Shown here piece after piece: positions 46,193 to 58,486 of a stretch of DNA of 64,000 bases. Made by a program: the position numbers and the translations under genes. How positions within the stretch are numbered: the first letter of the stretch is position 1; each line of letters begins with the position of its first letter. Below the pieces are notes generated by a model. It did no database searches. It was not told where the DNA came from and was given only the letters and a program-made list of their open reading frames with translations. The stretch covers positions 9,059,501-9,123,500 of the forward strand of contig NC_064012.1 in NCBI RefSeq assembly GCF_932276165.1, read 5' to 3'. This DNA comes from Plutella xylostella (taxonomy: Eukaryota; Arthropoda; Insecta; Lepidoptera; Plutellidae).

Positions 46193-47951
46193 CCCTTTGT
46201 TACGTTAAAACTCTTCTAACTTTCATAAACAAGTTCCGTGTTGTTTAGATACGTAAGTGTTAAAAGCATGGACCAAATTGAGTCGAGGAAATTAGGTTTC
46301 TAGCTCTGCTAGCTTTTGTATTTTTTGAAACTATGCAGTCGGAGCTTTTAGTCGTTGTAGTTACCTGTTGTTTTAGCCACCTGCTTTAAAAGCTTCCGTG
46401 TGAAAATAACAATTGGATGACACGCTAGTATTTATTTCGGTATAGAACTAGAGGTAGGATTCGTGAAAAGTAAAATCACAAGAAAAAAATACCGCGTACC
46501 TACCTAATCAGTGTAATCACGTTTAACCTTTCTTGATCATCTCATCTTCGCTCAAGAAAGATGTTACCGGCAAAACAGAGGCGGGACATTCTCGTTAGAG
46601 AAGTATTATGTTCCTCGGCGACCATTCTGCTAAACCTGATAAGTAATTGGTTGACTGGTAGAAAACGCTCTCAGCATTAAGCCCCTCTTTTGTACATTTA
46701 TTTCAAATATTTGTGCAATTAAGAATTAAATAAATAAATAATTACATATAAGTGACTTCATTACGCCATCATAATCATCTTAGATGATTCATCTTTCATT
46801 GATGATGATGATTCATCTTTGATGATTTATTTTCCAATGGTCAGACAACTCTTCCAGGTAACGCCATACAAATTATTTTGATTGTCATACACATAAAAGG
46901 GACATGTTTGATAGTTCTCTGTAATTTCGGTTTAATCTGGCCAAAGTCGTCAATTTTGTTAAAAAACATTGCATACTGGATTTTACCTTTAAGGTGAGAA
47001 TATAATTTTCTGCATTAACACAAAATAGTGTAACCGCCTTGTTAGTCTTAGGTACTTATACTTAGCAGAATGCGCCCAGGCTCGATCTTGCAATCACGAT
47101 AAAAATACATACTTTCTTTTACGTGCGTGAGCCAAAGATAAGGTAAAATAAGTCAGATAAACGAACGACACTCTTAACATTTCATTCCAGTTGTGTTCAA
47201 TATTACAAAAAATACACTTTATTTTTTTTCATAAAAAAAAGGTGGCTTTAACGATTGTTGCTGTTAGTAAGGTGTTAAGAATTATAAAAAAAATATTATT
47301 TTGATAAACACAATTATTTTATAAAGCATTAAAGCACCCAGTTCTGCGTAAGTTACGGCGTAGGTACCCGCGACACAGACATTCGTATGAAAGTATGGGG
47401 TGTACGAGAAACTATCCCAGGGCTGAACTGATTTTGATGAAATGTAAAAAGTAGCTGTCCCATAGGCTACTTTTTATTTCGGGACAAGGACAGCTTGAAT
47501 ACGGCTGAACCTCAATTTAAGACAAGTACGAACATTTTTATAATATCCATCCATAAACATAATATAAACAGAAAAATATAATGAACTGAATAATTACCTT
47601 CACATAAAAATATAAGGCTAATAGTAACAAGAAGATGACATAAAAAAACGTATTTATTAAGAATTCCCATAACTTTATTCTTCGGCATGGGATTACGATA
47701 AGTAATAACACCATATAACTCATATTACTTTACTCTTAAAAGCAATACACTACTTAAAAATTTTAGGTCAAGTTCAATGACTGGCGTTACGCCATATATC
47801 ATTACGCGTTATGGTGAACCATTATGTTATGCTTGTGTTAAGTGAAATAAAGTTGTTACACCTTCTTTAAGGCATAGTTAAGCAATGAAAACAAAATTTA
47901 GTTATTTTACTTAAGTAAATAAGTGCTATTTGTAATGGTCACTTATCTAAA
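46193..47951. other. Non-coding AT-rich DNA
   Basis: A GAT/CAT-rich low-complexity stretch lies at 46767-46832. A degraded piece of the family-A repeat (CATAGGCTACTTTTTATTTC) is at 47461-47482. Confidence 0.5.
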
Positions 47952-48160
47952 TCCTAACTAATATTATAAATGCGAAAGTAACTGTGTCTGTCTGTCTGTT
48001 ACTTTATCATGCCAAAACTACTAAACGGATTTAAATTAAATTTGGTATACATATGGTCTAGAGTAGTCTAGACCCTGAGAAAGAACATAGGCTACTTTTT
48101 ATCCCGGAATTCCCACGAGAAAACTTTTTAAGGCGAAGCGGAGCTCGAGGTAACAGCTAG
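47952..48160 (+). mobile_element. Helitron-like short repeat (family A), full copy
   Basis: It starts TCCTAACTAATATTATAAAT and ends GAGGTAACAGCTAG, with A before and T after. TC start, CTAG end and an A/T target are Helitron rules. The middle carries GTCTGTCTGTCTGTTACTTT and CATAGGCTACTTTTTATCCC. The terminal hairpin is not obvious, so the class is tentative. Confidence 0.65.
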
Positions 48161-48481
48161 TTTAACAATAAAGTTATAAAAAGTAAGTTTATAAATCAAT
48201 AATTATAGTAGCTTTAGATATTTCGGCAATTTGTGGAAGGTTTATTATCATCCGACCTTCACCAAATAAGCAATAATCGTGAAGAAAATAGAAACATCTA
48301 ATGCATTAAGGAAACAGTGAGCGCCAATTTATAGAGCACGCATCCGATAGCAGGCTGTCTGAGCTCATTCTTCTAATTAATACACTTACAGTAACCATAA
48401 ATTACCTACTTACTTTGATCAAATTTTATATTACCCATGAAAAATTATATACTTAGGAATGAATAATCAAGTATGTACCTC

Positions 48482-48560
48482 ATCATCATCAGCCTATAGC
48501 AGTCCACTGCTGGACGTAGGCCTCTCCCAAAGCACGCCATTGGATGCGATCTTTAGCTTG
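48482..48560 (-). mobile_element. RTE LINE 3'-end fragment with GAT tail
   Basis: The minus strand encodes DRIQWRALGEAYVQQWTAIG then a stop followed by GATGATGATGAG. This is the same C-terminus (GEAYVQQWT) as at 32530-32560 but with a GAT tail instead of GA. Only the last ~75 bases are present. Confidence 0.75.
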
Positions 48561-50862
48561 CTTTAGTATATACCTAATTAATCACATTTTAAAATGTACC
48601 TACTTCATTCGTATTTCATTTACCTATCTACCCAAACCCGGTATCCAGACATTGAATATTGTTACGGATGTCAAACCAATATAGATAATGGTCACTATAT
48701 TTACGGCCCAGAGCTAGTGCTAAAATGAACAAAAAAGGCATGCCAGATCGACACACAATTTCAAATCGAATTTAGTATATTGTTCATAACACATGGCATA
48801 CAAGTTAATAAAATAGGAAAGAAGATCATAAAAAAAATTCTACCATAAAAGCTTATTTTACTATTTGCTCTTGAAAATTATTAAATTACCATTTACATAA
48901 TTAAATTAATGAACAAAACTTCAATGCAAGCAAATATGAATCTTCTACTATTAAAGAGGTATCTTTATAATAGCACAAAACAGAAGAGTGTCACATTACA
49001 ACCCTGCCCAATAATTTAGCGGACTTAGGCCCAGGTTCCACAGAACAGAGCCCGCGAGTCGACCCAGATAAATGTAGCGGACTTCAGCTGCCGCTAAATG
49101 ACTTGGTTCTTTTCCAAGCGTGGGATGTTACTACACTTGTTTCAGTCTTGCACCCTACATATACCTAGATAGAGTACATTGGTGGCCAACTTAGTACTTT
49201 TAAATACGTTTAGTTCCGCTTGCGTCATTCACATTTGTAGCCAAGTAGGCGAACCTATCTATGACTGGTTAGCAAAGTGTAATATATCGAAAACTATGCT
49301 ATGCTCTAAAATATAATTAATTTATTTGATAGTATAATTTCATTCCATGGTTGAAAATATGAAACATTGATGAAATGGCAAAGATACTCGTATTTACACA
49401 ATTTACACGAAGTAAATTATACAGTAGGTACTAATAGCAAGTAGTAACCGCTGTCAAAAGGCTATCAAAGTATCAACGATATCAAATTCCTTGTCAATTT
49501 CCGTTCTAAAAATCCTTTGAACTTATTTTTACAAGTTAAAACCCTGTGAATTCAGAGTTAGCCGTCGTCCTCTAAGAAGCTCCTAGTCGACAGCCAGCGC
49601 TTGTAAAGTCGGTTATCCACCGCCAGTTGTTGTTACAGTGACAGTTCCAACGTACAAACTTTCTATTGGACGCAGCGGATGGACCATTCAAATGGGGAAC
49701 TGCAGTCTGCGAGCAAAATCTACAGCGAGCAGCACTTTACTTGCTTGTATAGGTGGGCGGTGTGTATTCCAGTATGTCTAGTAAACACCGCTATGTACAG
49801 GAGGGTTACTATGGAAAATCGAAAGAATCATGGGGCCCATCGCGAATTTAAAACGAAGGAAAATTGGGTCCAATTGCGCGAAAAATAAGTGCGCGATAGG
49901 GAGCCAGATTTGTCACACAATCGGTTCGGCGGTTAATAGATAGAGCGGTGGTTATAGCGGCAGTTACGTTTTTCCAAAGCTTCGGACGACTGTACCATTG
50001 CATGACAGTTCTCGTTCGTTCACTTGATTTCTATAGTAACCCCCCAGTGCAGTGTATATATTAATAGCTCCGAGTGCGTCCATCTCGCTATCACAGACTC
50101 CTTTGATTTAACTGATTGTTACGGAACACTGTTTGGTAAAGTAAGTAACAAGTTCCGTAAATTTAATTATTAGAACCACAAGCCGACCGACTCAATTGGG
50201 AATCACTTCTTGAGTGACTATTTTTGGTTTCGTGCGACCACTAAGTACCTACCAAACATAAGTGCTTAAAAGAGACATTTCATATGCTCTTGTAAATAAT
50301 CGTTTATACTTATCATGGTTAATTTAAAATACTAGGTATTGCCGGATCGTAGGCGGATTGGCTGGTATATTTAAAAGATAAAAAAAAGTTTACGGTTAAC
50401 GAATTGAGTGTAGACTATTATTAACCAATGGCCTTAATGATCAACCGCGGCCAAAGTTCTTGGCCGGGATCACTCCTGACCTTGACCCCTCTACTTTATT
50501 CAGCCAGAATACTGCACCACTAATAAATTATTCAAGAGTAGCCAATTTTATTCCAGCCATCCCTTTGTTTTCGGAAACATGGCTGCGTCCCAATGAATGA
50601 GGACTTTTTAATTAATTCCTGTTTCATCGGTTTATAAGCACCCTATTGTTTTTATTTAGCCGCTGTAATTACTTTTTTCGATTAAATTAAAATTTTGCAA
50701 TTTTTTTGCGCAGTTTCTTAATCGTTCGTTTATAGGTACTAAACAAACTTCCGACCGTCAATGATTAAAACAAGAATAACGTACTTGGTTTTTTTAAATA
50801 GCTGTAATGTCCTGACACTACGCTACAAAATCCTATACAGAGTGTTGCAACAATCATACTTA
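48561..50862. other. Non-coding DNA with one unplaced frame
   Basis: The frame 49679-49888 (MDHSNGELQSASKIYSEQHF...) sits in a GC-richer patch and contains the donor-like string ATAG/GTGGGC; it matches nothing I know. A family-C remnant follows. Confidence 0.4.
49948..50047. mobile_element. Family-C-like remnant
   Basis: GTGGTTATAGCGGCAGTTAC, CTTCGGACGACTGTACCATT, CATGACAGTTCTCGTTCGTT and a right end TATAGTAACCCCCCAG. The interior matches the variant at 58.3-58.5 kb. The left end is not clear. Confidence 0.4.
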
Positions 50863-51003
50863 GGCCTTGTTCCACAATGTCTGGTTAGTGGCTACCTGTG
50901 AGATAAAATACATGCTGTCACTGTCAAAAAAATAATAACAGAAAGTGACAGCATGTATTTTATCTCACAGGTAGCCACTAACCAGACATTGTGGAACAGG
51001 GGC
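50863..51003. mobile_element. Long-armed palindromic MITE, same family, TTA duplication
   Basis: GGCCTTGTTCCACAATGTCT and AGACATTGTGGAACAGGGGC, with TTA at 50860-50862 and 51004-51006. Arms of about 60 bases nearly perfect, so the insertion is recent or the hairpin is maintained. Confidence 0.88.
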
Positions 51004-51084
51004 TTATACTTATATTGATTTGATACTAAGCCTCAGCTCAAAACAAAAAATTGCTCAGAATGACAATTTTGCTCTCCGACTTTT

Positions 51085-51138
51085 GAAAATTCGCTTCTCC
51101 ATAGTAAAAAATCACGTGACCATCAAAGTTTATATAAT
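51085..51138. repeat. Second copy of the TGGTCACGTGAC segment, inverted
   Basis: CTCCATAGTAAAAAATCACG and TGACCATCAAAGTTTATAT match 22536-22592 reverse-complemented over about 40 bases. Confidence 0.65.
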
Positions 51139-51397
51139 GAAGCAATAATTATAAAAGCTGTGTAAGTAACTTAATATTCTAGTGAAGGGTCCCGGGTGCA
51201 TGAAGGGACATGACATGAATGTGAGTTCTTCGAAGAAGTATGACGTGGTCAACACCATGGCCGAATTTATTGTAAAATCTTGCCAATTATTCCATAACAT
51301 TGACCTAAATTAATCTTTGTTATAGATGAATAAAAAAATAAACCAAAATGTTTGCCTCAGTAAGTAAGTGCAGTTATATCAGGGCATTCCAGAAACA

Positions 51398-51462
51398 CTA
51401 CAAATCCACTGCTGGACGTGCGCCTCTCCCAAAACACGGCTCTGGATGCAACCTATGAGCTT
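51398..51462 (-). mobile_element. RTE LINE 3'-end fragment
   Basis: The minus strand matches the same RTE terminal sequence (TTTTGGGAGAGGCGCACGTC and the following CAGCAGTGGA). It is shorter and more diverged than the fragment at 48.5 kb. Confidence 0.55.
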
Positions 51463-52311
51463 TCCGCATGCAATCATTACCAGCCGCCTTTTACAAGTCT
51501 TGACCCCATCTATGTGGAGTCTCCAAATAGCACGGCCTTAATTAGATTTATTTCATACCTACATAATAATATAATATTATTATAGTGACAATATTATGGT
51601 GTGAGTGCTGCACGCTCGTGTGGATCAGATTACACGGCGCGGATCAGCGAAGCTACATCGCATCGCGCGGGCGGTGCGTGGAATAAATTAACTCATTATA
51701 GGTGGGGTCACTGTAGCATGCGAGGCATAAATGAATGAATGCTGTCGTACGTAGTCGTTGTTGCGCTTTGAGATAGAGTAGTGGCTAGCTTAGGGACCGT
51801 CACCACAGGCGAGGAAATCGCCACGATATTATCGCCGAGTGGTGGATTGCGACGGACAGTTAGGGAAAACGTAGTATATCAGCGCTACTGCACTAACCAC
51901 GACCGTTACATAAAACGTACCTACCCTATGCGTGACCTTTTCGGCTGGAAAACTTTGAAAATGGAATATCATTGGGCAATGCATTTTTATTTCTACTTAC
52001 ACCACACATTTAAAGCGATTTTTGCCCGTGCGTATTATTGCTTTCGAACTATTGTTATTTTCACCATCCAAATTTTATTACTAGGAACTTGTTAAATCAA
52101 TTTATTTTTCTCTACAAGCCAGGACCATCGAACGTACATAATATTATAACATGGTATAATAATCATTATTAGGGTGGGTTTTTTTTTTATTCCAGAGTTG
52201 AATGCGTGATGAAAGTTGTTCAGTATGTGGGTTGAACATTGACCTGCTTTCAGGATTTTTACTGATAAAATTAATTCCATCTCGTTGGTGTTATAAAAAG
52301 CCTTAAAAAAC

Positions 52312-52773
52312 TATCGACTCCTTTGTGAGTGCCTAATTATGCTCTAGAACTTGGTAATGTGATATCAAGACATGGCATCTATAAATCTAAATTACTTAAC
52401 CTAAAATCAGTCCAGTGAACCAACTGGTTCTCAACTGTTCTCCGGAGTAAACATCTTGTTCAAAACAAGAGTTATTACAAAATATTGTGCGTTAAAAATA
52501 TCACCTGCCTAAAATCCTTTCACTAGTATTACGCATACGCATCTGACGGCTACGTGGAAGGGCTGCCATTAATTTTGCACCTTCCATTACCAATTTTGTT
52601 CCCGGTACAGCCAGGTCGACTTAATTACACTGCGCCTCTCATTTATTCATCGGGAACAAGTGACACAATAGTAGGTAATAACAGTGTCTATCATACGTTT
52701 TCAGAATTGAAACTCAACAGAGTCAGGTAGGTATATTCATTACAGAAAGTTCAGGTTCACAAAGGAGTCGATA
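52312..52773. mobile_element. Possible DNA transposon with 17-bp inverted ends
   Basis: TATCGACTCCTTTGTGA at 52312-52328 and its exact complement at 52757-52773 enclose about 430 bases without an open frame. No clear flanking duplication. Confidence 0.5.
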
Positions 52774-53484
52774 ATTTTAAAAAATATTATATTATCTATT
52801 AATTTACAATATGACCTCGTGTTGAGTTAAGTTTCTTCATTATTACTTACTTTAAAAGAATCCGAGTAAAGTAGAGGCATACTTCACTGCGTTCTTAGGT
52901 CAACTTTTACGCGTTAAGATGAATGTTTTGGCATTGAACTCATAATATCTGACAGCTTTTGACGGACTATTTCGACAATATGATAGTTAAATAAATAATT
53001 AGTGCTAAATACAATTTCTGACTTGAGACATTGCATTTATTTGCACTTACAGGAAGGTTTAAAGTAAGTTTTCGTAATAGCAACGTTTTTCATATTTATT
53101 ATTTTATTTTAAAATACTTTTCTGATTCGGTATGAGGGTTTTAGAACACGATTCACGCCGTTTTGCATTACGCGGTATACCACTTTTGCATCATTCGGTA
53201 TAATCTATATCCTGTGGGTACACAATGATAACTTCAAAAACGACGCCAATAACTTAACAAACTTCGAAGGGCGCGTATCATCAGGATTCTCTAGTTAAAG
53301 TTAGATGTTATTCAAATAGAGGAGAAAATACGTATTTCCATGATGGCTCGGCACGTGGAAATTGAGGCGGTATTTTGGCGCTGAAATTTCAGCATGGTAC
53401 CGCTAACACCCTTACGTTAGTAGAGTTTTGGTAATGAAAACAGTTCCCATATTCGGGGAAACTCAGCGTTTCCATCAACGCTCT

Positions 53485-53597
53485 GGAGGCTTACTCTATA
53501 TTGACGAAAAACTAACGAACAAACGCTGTCAAGCTTGAACAAGCGTGCTTGCGCAGCGCCCTGAAACGTAGTTTTTTGTTATATAGAGTAGCCCGCC
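53485..53597. mobile_element. Family-C MITE, shorter variant
   Basis: Ends are GGAGGCTTACTCTATATTGA and GTTATATAGAGTAGCCCGCC; the interior keeps ACGAACAAACGCTGTC and GCGCAGCGCCCTGAAAC. Confidence 0.65.
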
Positions 53598-56500
53598 TGG
53601 GTCGTGATGAGGATAAAACAGCGTGCCACGTAGCAGTGAATGCACTGCGACTCACTATCGCTTCAGACTCGCTGAGTTACCGAATAGCGCATCACAAGAC
53701 CAACTGCCGTGGTATATTATTTGATGCATGGAAACCTTACTGCCAATTGCTCTCAAAGTTGCCTCGGGTTACAATTACAACTCACAACTGAAGTGTAAGT
53801 TCGCACTGGAACCAAGTTTCACAACACAAGTTCTGCGGATGGAGTAGGTATTTGCCTAATGAGTTCCGTCTGTTACAGACTAATTCACTGTTCTATTTAT
53901 ATTTAAACTATTTTATAAACCCATAAAATGTAAAACCTATAACAATTTTTAATCCTTAATTACTGAATTCTTTCAGATACAGGGTATATCTTGTTGAAAG
54001 CCAAGCAAATCTGCATCAATGTGACTGCATGTATCTATAATATTCCATAATACATAGTCGGTGCGGGTCAGTGAGCGGATACGATACGGTTCATGAAACT
54101 TCAGGATAATAATACACAATAGTTAACATTTTTGATAGTTTATGACAATCTATAAAATTATTTGATACCTACTTAGATTACTATAGCCCATTGCGCAAAA
54201 TCTTACGTACTGTAATCTAGTTTTTGGTCACTTGCAATGTTTTCGCAGCTTACAAAAGTATTATTAATTGCTTAAAATAACACCTCAAACTAAAACCGGA
54301 CTACCTAGATCGGAACTGCGAAATCGCGCTCTAAGAAGTTTGATAATATATAATATTATTGTGATTATCATTATCATGTTGAGGGGATGGGCATGGACAT
54401 GGATAAATGTTCGTAATGCGACACATTTTAATACGGCTAAATGGTTAAATATATGGTTAAGCCTTAGGATAAAGTAATGATAATCTCGATACAAATTTAC
54501 GATCTTATTCCAGAACAGCGTACTTACTTAAATATAACTATTTTAACACATCTAAGTAAATAATAATATAAATTCCGATATGACATATACTGAACAGATA
54601 TTGAATTAACAAATAACCAAGTCATTGTTGTCGAGACGTGACACGTCTACGTCTTCACTGTAATAATTAACACAGAATATGTCTGCATATCTAGCCACAA
54701 TCTAGCATTTAGTCGCTGCATAACATTACCGATGAGTTAACACATTCAATGCGAATTATAAACGGTCGACTTATTGTGGAGTGACGGGCTAGGTCAAAGA
54801 GAGTGCAATAAGATACAAGATACAAGTTACGTAAAACAATTATTCGGTAGGAGTAGGTATGGCGCGGTCGCGGAACAGTGAAAGTGGATTTGCCACATGC
54901 TCGCGGTTCTTGGATCCAGCGAGTACGCCCAATTGATTAAAAGAAACAGGCTACTCAACACTCTTAAATTATTCTATGTATGTAGATATGTAATGTGTAT
55001 CAATATATCGACTCTGTAGATATGAATGTATAGGTACCTACCTATCTCATTTATTTGATATGAGGCAGATGAAGAACAAATATACGGGAACAAACATCGT
55101 GCTTAGGATTAAATCTAATACTAATAAAGTTACGTGTGCACTAATTTGTTCGGTAAATAATTTCCTTCTACTTAATTTAAAGCCTCCATAAGCTCAAAGG
55201 CTCGTTATTTTTATTGAGCGGAGCACAATGGCTCAGAAATTCCTTTTTCAGTTGTTCCGAGCGGCGTTTGTTTTAGAAGTAAATAGATTAAACTCAGCGC
55301 CACTTTAATTGAACGCAGGAAAACAACGCCGGCCTCAAACAAAACAAACCACCGGAACCAAACTCAGAAATGAAAAGGAAGATTTCGTTCCTTCTCTGCA
55401 TTGAATACATAATATGTTTATATTCAAAGCAGATTATGGTTGCAAATATACACGCTTTCCAAAATATTACTTACAATTATTGAATCCAAATGCGTTTACT
55501 GAGAGTTTTTAAGAATTCCTCTGTGTTGTATTCACATAAGTGCCTATATTATATGGCATTTTTAATCTATATTCTGGTCCCTTGTTAGTGCAAATAATCC
55601 GAAGTCTATATCTTATCTTATAAATAGTATTCTAGAATCTTTCTAGATAGATACGCTTATACTTAAAAATGTATAGTGCATTTGTTTCGAAACTTATCGT
55701 TGTTCTACAAAGAGTTATGAGATGTTCTTTTGTGATAAACTCCAACATTCTAGGTCAACGCTACGTACCTATACCTGAGACCTGAGATTTAGATTAGTAC
55801 CTACAGTGTCAAGAAATGCCGGCATAAAAACAACATCAGATGCAAAGAGAAGAAAGTGTCTTATCTCAGTGTATAATTTTTTGGTGAATTTTATGTCGTT
55901 ATTTTTACATTATTCTAACTTACTAATGAGCCGTGGAGGCGTAGATCTCAACCTCTCATTCGAAAGGCCGTGGGTTCAGACCCTGGAATGTACCAAGGAA
56001 TTCCTTCTGAATCTAAGTGCGATTATACCACTAGACCTTTCCGGACATTCCGGATTACTATATTCATATAATTATGTATGTTGTATATTGTATAATGTTA
56101 ACTATAACTATTAACCTAAACACAACATTGAGATCCTACTATATAAACAAGGCCCTATTATTTCTAACGGAAACATGTATTGAATTATCTAGGACTAGGT
56201 TTATATATTTAACAATATTTCTAGAATCTAAACTGTAAGTTCTGAGAGATTGGGCGGGTAAACAAGGCGGGCGGGCGGCGAGGGCGGAATTACCTCAACG
56301 GTGCAATGTATTGTACAAATACATAAAATTGGTTTGGTGACGTCATACAATATTTGACTATTCCAACACAGCACAAAAGGTGGGTGGGTGTTTGCATGTC
56401 AGCTCTTTCTTGCCTGTAATATAACAAGCGTCGTCGCATTCGTTATGCACAATACTTTACCATATATTGCTGAAATACAAATTGCAGTTGACAAAATATA

Positions 56501-58284
56501 ACGGCTTATGGAACACGCTAGTATTTGTTTTAGACTTATTTTTAGGACAATTTAAGTAAAAGTACCTATGTTACTCAAATTTACAAATAGTTGCATGGTG
56601 TATGAGTTTTATATCCATTTTAGGTAGGTAAGTTATGTTTTGTATAAGGGTTGATACTTTTACATTCAATCTAGGCACATAGAAAAATCTGGGTATTTTT
56701 TCACATTTTGATGTGAAACGTAGAATTAGGTACTACGCAAACGATGCAGTTGATTGATACACAGACAGCCAATCCGAATGAAACAACTGTATACATGGGA
56801 GCTCTCGCAGAATCCACAGTAATTCCATAGTGCACAGAATATGTGCAGATAAAAAACAGGCTAAAGCATAGACCTACTGGCTAAAGCTTCGTTCCAACGG
56901 AATACGGAATACCTATATAGACATAGGGTTTCGGAATTTGATATTTTTTGCTTCGCTAGCATGCCAGCCAACTACCAAATGTTCGATTAATAAATATTTT
57001 AGAGGTAGTATCCTTTTTCGACTCACTCCCGCTGCCACTGATTACTTTCTGATAGGTTGCAGGCATGTAGATTTAAAATGGCGGCCATTGGCACTATATC
57101 TGCACTTCTACAGTCTAATGTAATAATAAACCTAAATGCCTAACTATAAAAATACCTAAATATATACATTATATATATTATTAATTATTATATTCGGGGC
57201 AGTTTACGTCTCTAATACCGAATGCCTTTTAGTTTAGGAGAAGGTCTCATATAATAATTCCTAATGATTTATGATTTACGGCTCAGAGCAGCCGCTGTTT
57301 TTGTTGCAAAGATAAAAGTTCAGAACTGTATCTCACTTCACGATTGTGCCTCTATGCCTACTGTATTTATCTAACACTTATTTGGGAAAGTGTTCGTTGA
57401 GAATGTACGTGTTCGGTCACTATCCTACGTCCCCAAAATTATGTCTATCATCCACTTACCTAAATATATACATTATATTCTCTATTAATTTTCATTAACA
57501 CTGTCCACTACCCTAATGACAACTGAGAATGAGAAAGTCTAATCGATTTCAGTGGAAAAATGCCGGTAAAAGTCCTCTCCACTGCCACTTTTTATGCTGC
57601 TAATTTCCATCACCTCCATCAATTTTAATATTAATTGTATATGTACATGTTTGCTGTGATTTTTGGCAAAGTATATATCGTAACTTAGGTATTTGTAGTT
57701 AGATCCATTTGTATGGTAAGTTTGAGGGACGAGTATGGCAGAGTTTCAAGCAGCGCTCTGATAAAATATTTCAATTTTTGTTGCCATCCGTCAGAGAAAC
57801 CCCGTGCATAGCATATTCCATAAATCGGCGGACCAACCTTCAGTGTCCACTATTTCTGAACCGTTAAGAAAATTAATTAAATAATTTATTCATTCTGAGC
57901 TAGGTATTTCTGCTGTTACGAATGTCTGCAACTTCTCAGTACGTTGGATACCAAGCACTAGAAACTTACCAACGCTATGCTTAATGAATAGAATAAAACG
58001 AGTGCCAAACATAATTGGCCATAATTATACGCTTTTAAATCGTTCTGGTTTGGGCTTTCAATGATTAGATTCGTCATTAAATGAATGTTATTAAGTAATC
58101 AAATGAAACTTTTTAATAATTAAATTAATATTTAATATTTTTTAATATTTAAAATTTAATAATTCTAAATAATTCAAGACTGCATTTTAAATGTTGACTT
58201 TGACTTTTTTGTTATCGAGTAGTGATGTGCACAAACGTCACTAGGGTCTGTCGCATAAGGCCTGCCTCGACTAACCATGCGCCA
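53598..58284. other. About 4.7 kb with little recognisable content
   Basis: Only the possible SINE head at 55926, the GC-rich GGCGGGCGGGCGGCGAGGGC at 56264-56285 and low-complexity AT DNA at 58085-58170 stand out. Confidence 0.5.
55926..55990 (+). repeat. Possible tRNA-derived SINE head
   Basis: GCCGTGGAGGCGTAGATC and GTGGGTTCAGACCCTGG are in the right order and spacing for polymerase III boxes. The rest is not recognisable. Confidence 0.35.
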
Positions 58285-58486
58285 GGGGGGAACTATAAAA
58301 ATCCAAAAACGAACGAACGTGTGTTTTACGCAATACGCTCGTTTAATGAAATGAGATAGAGTCGTGGTTAGCTCTTAATTTTCTTGTTTCTTAAGCTTCG
58401 GAGCACTATATCACGTTATATTAAGCGTGCCCATTGCATGACAGTTCTCGTTCGTTCGTCAGTTAAATTTTTAGACTATCCCGTCA
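58285..58486. mobile_element. Family-C MITE, longer diverged variant
   Basis: It begins GGGGGGAACTATAAAAATCC, contains AACGAACGAACGTGTG, GAGATAGAGTCGTGGTTAGC and CATGACAGTTCTCGTTCGTT, and ends near TTTTAGACTATCCCGTC. Outer ends are eroded. Confidence 0.55.

Noticed and set aside
51781..52095. 104-codon frame MASLGTVTTGEEIATIL...
   Set aside because: No family match or splice signals, and the C-terminal half is biased hydrophobic/aromatic; frames of this size occur by chance here.
52753..52775. Possible Frequenin exon 2 start (AG then TTC ACA AAG GAG)
   Set aside because: The frame continues Ser-Ile-Ile, not the conserved sequence, and the stretch is the right inverted end of the element at 52312-52773.
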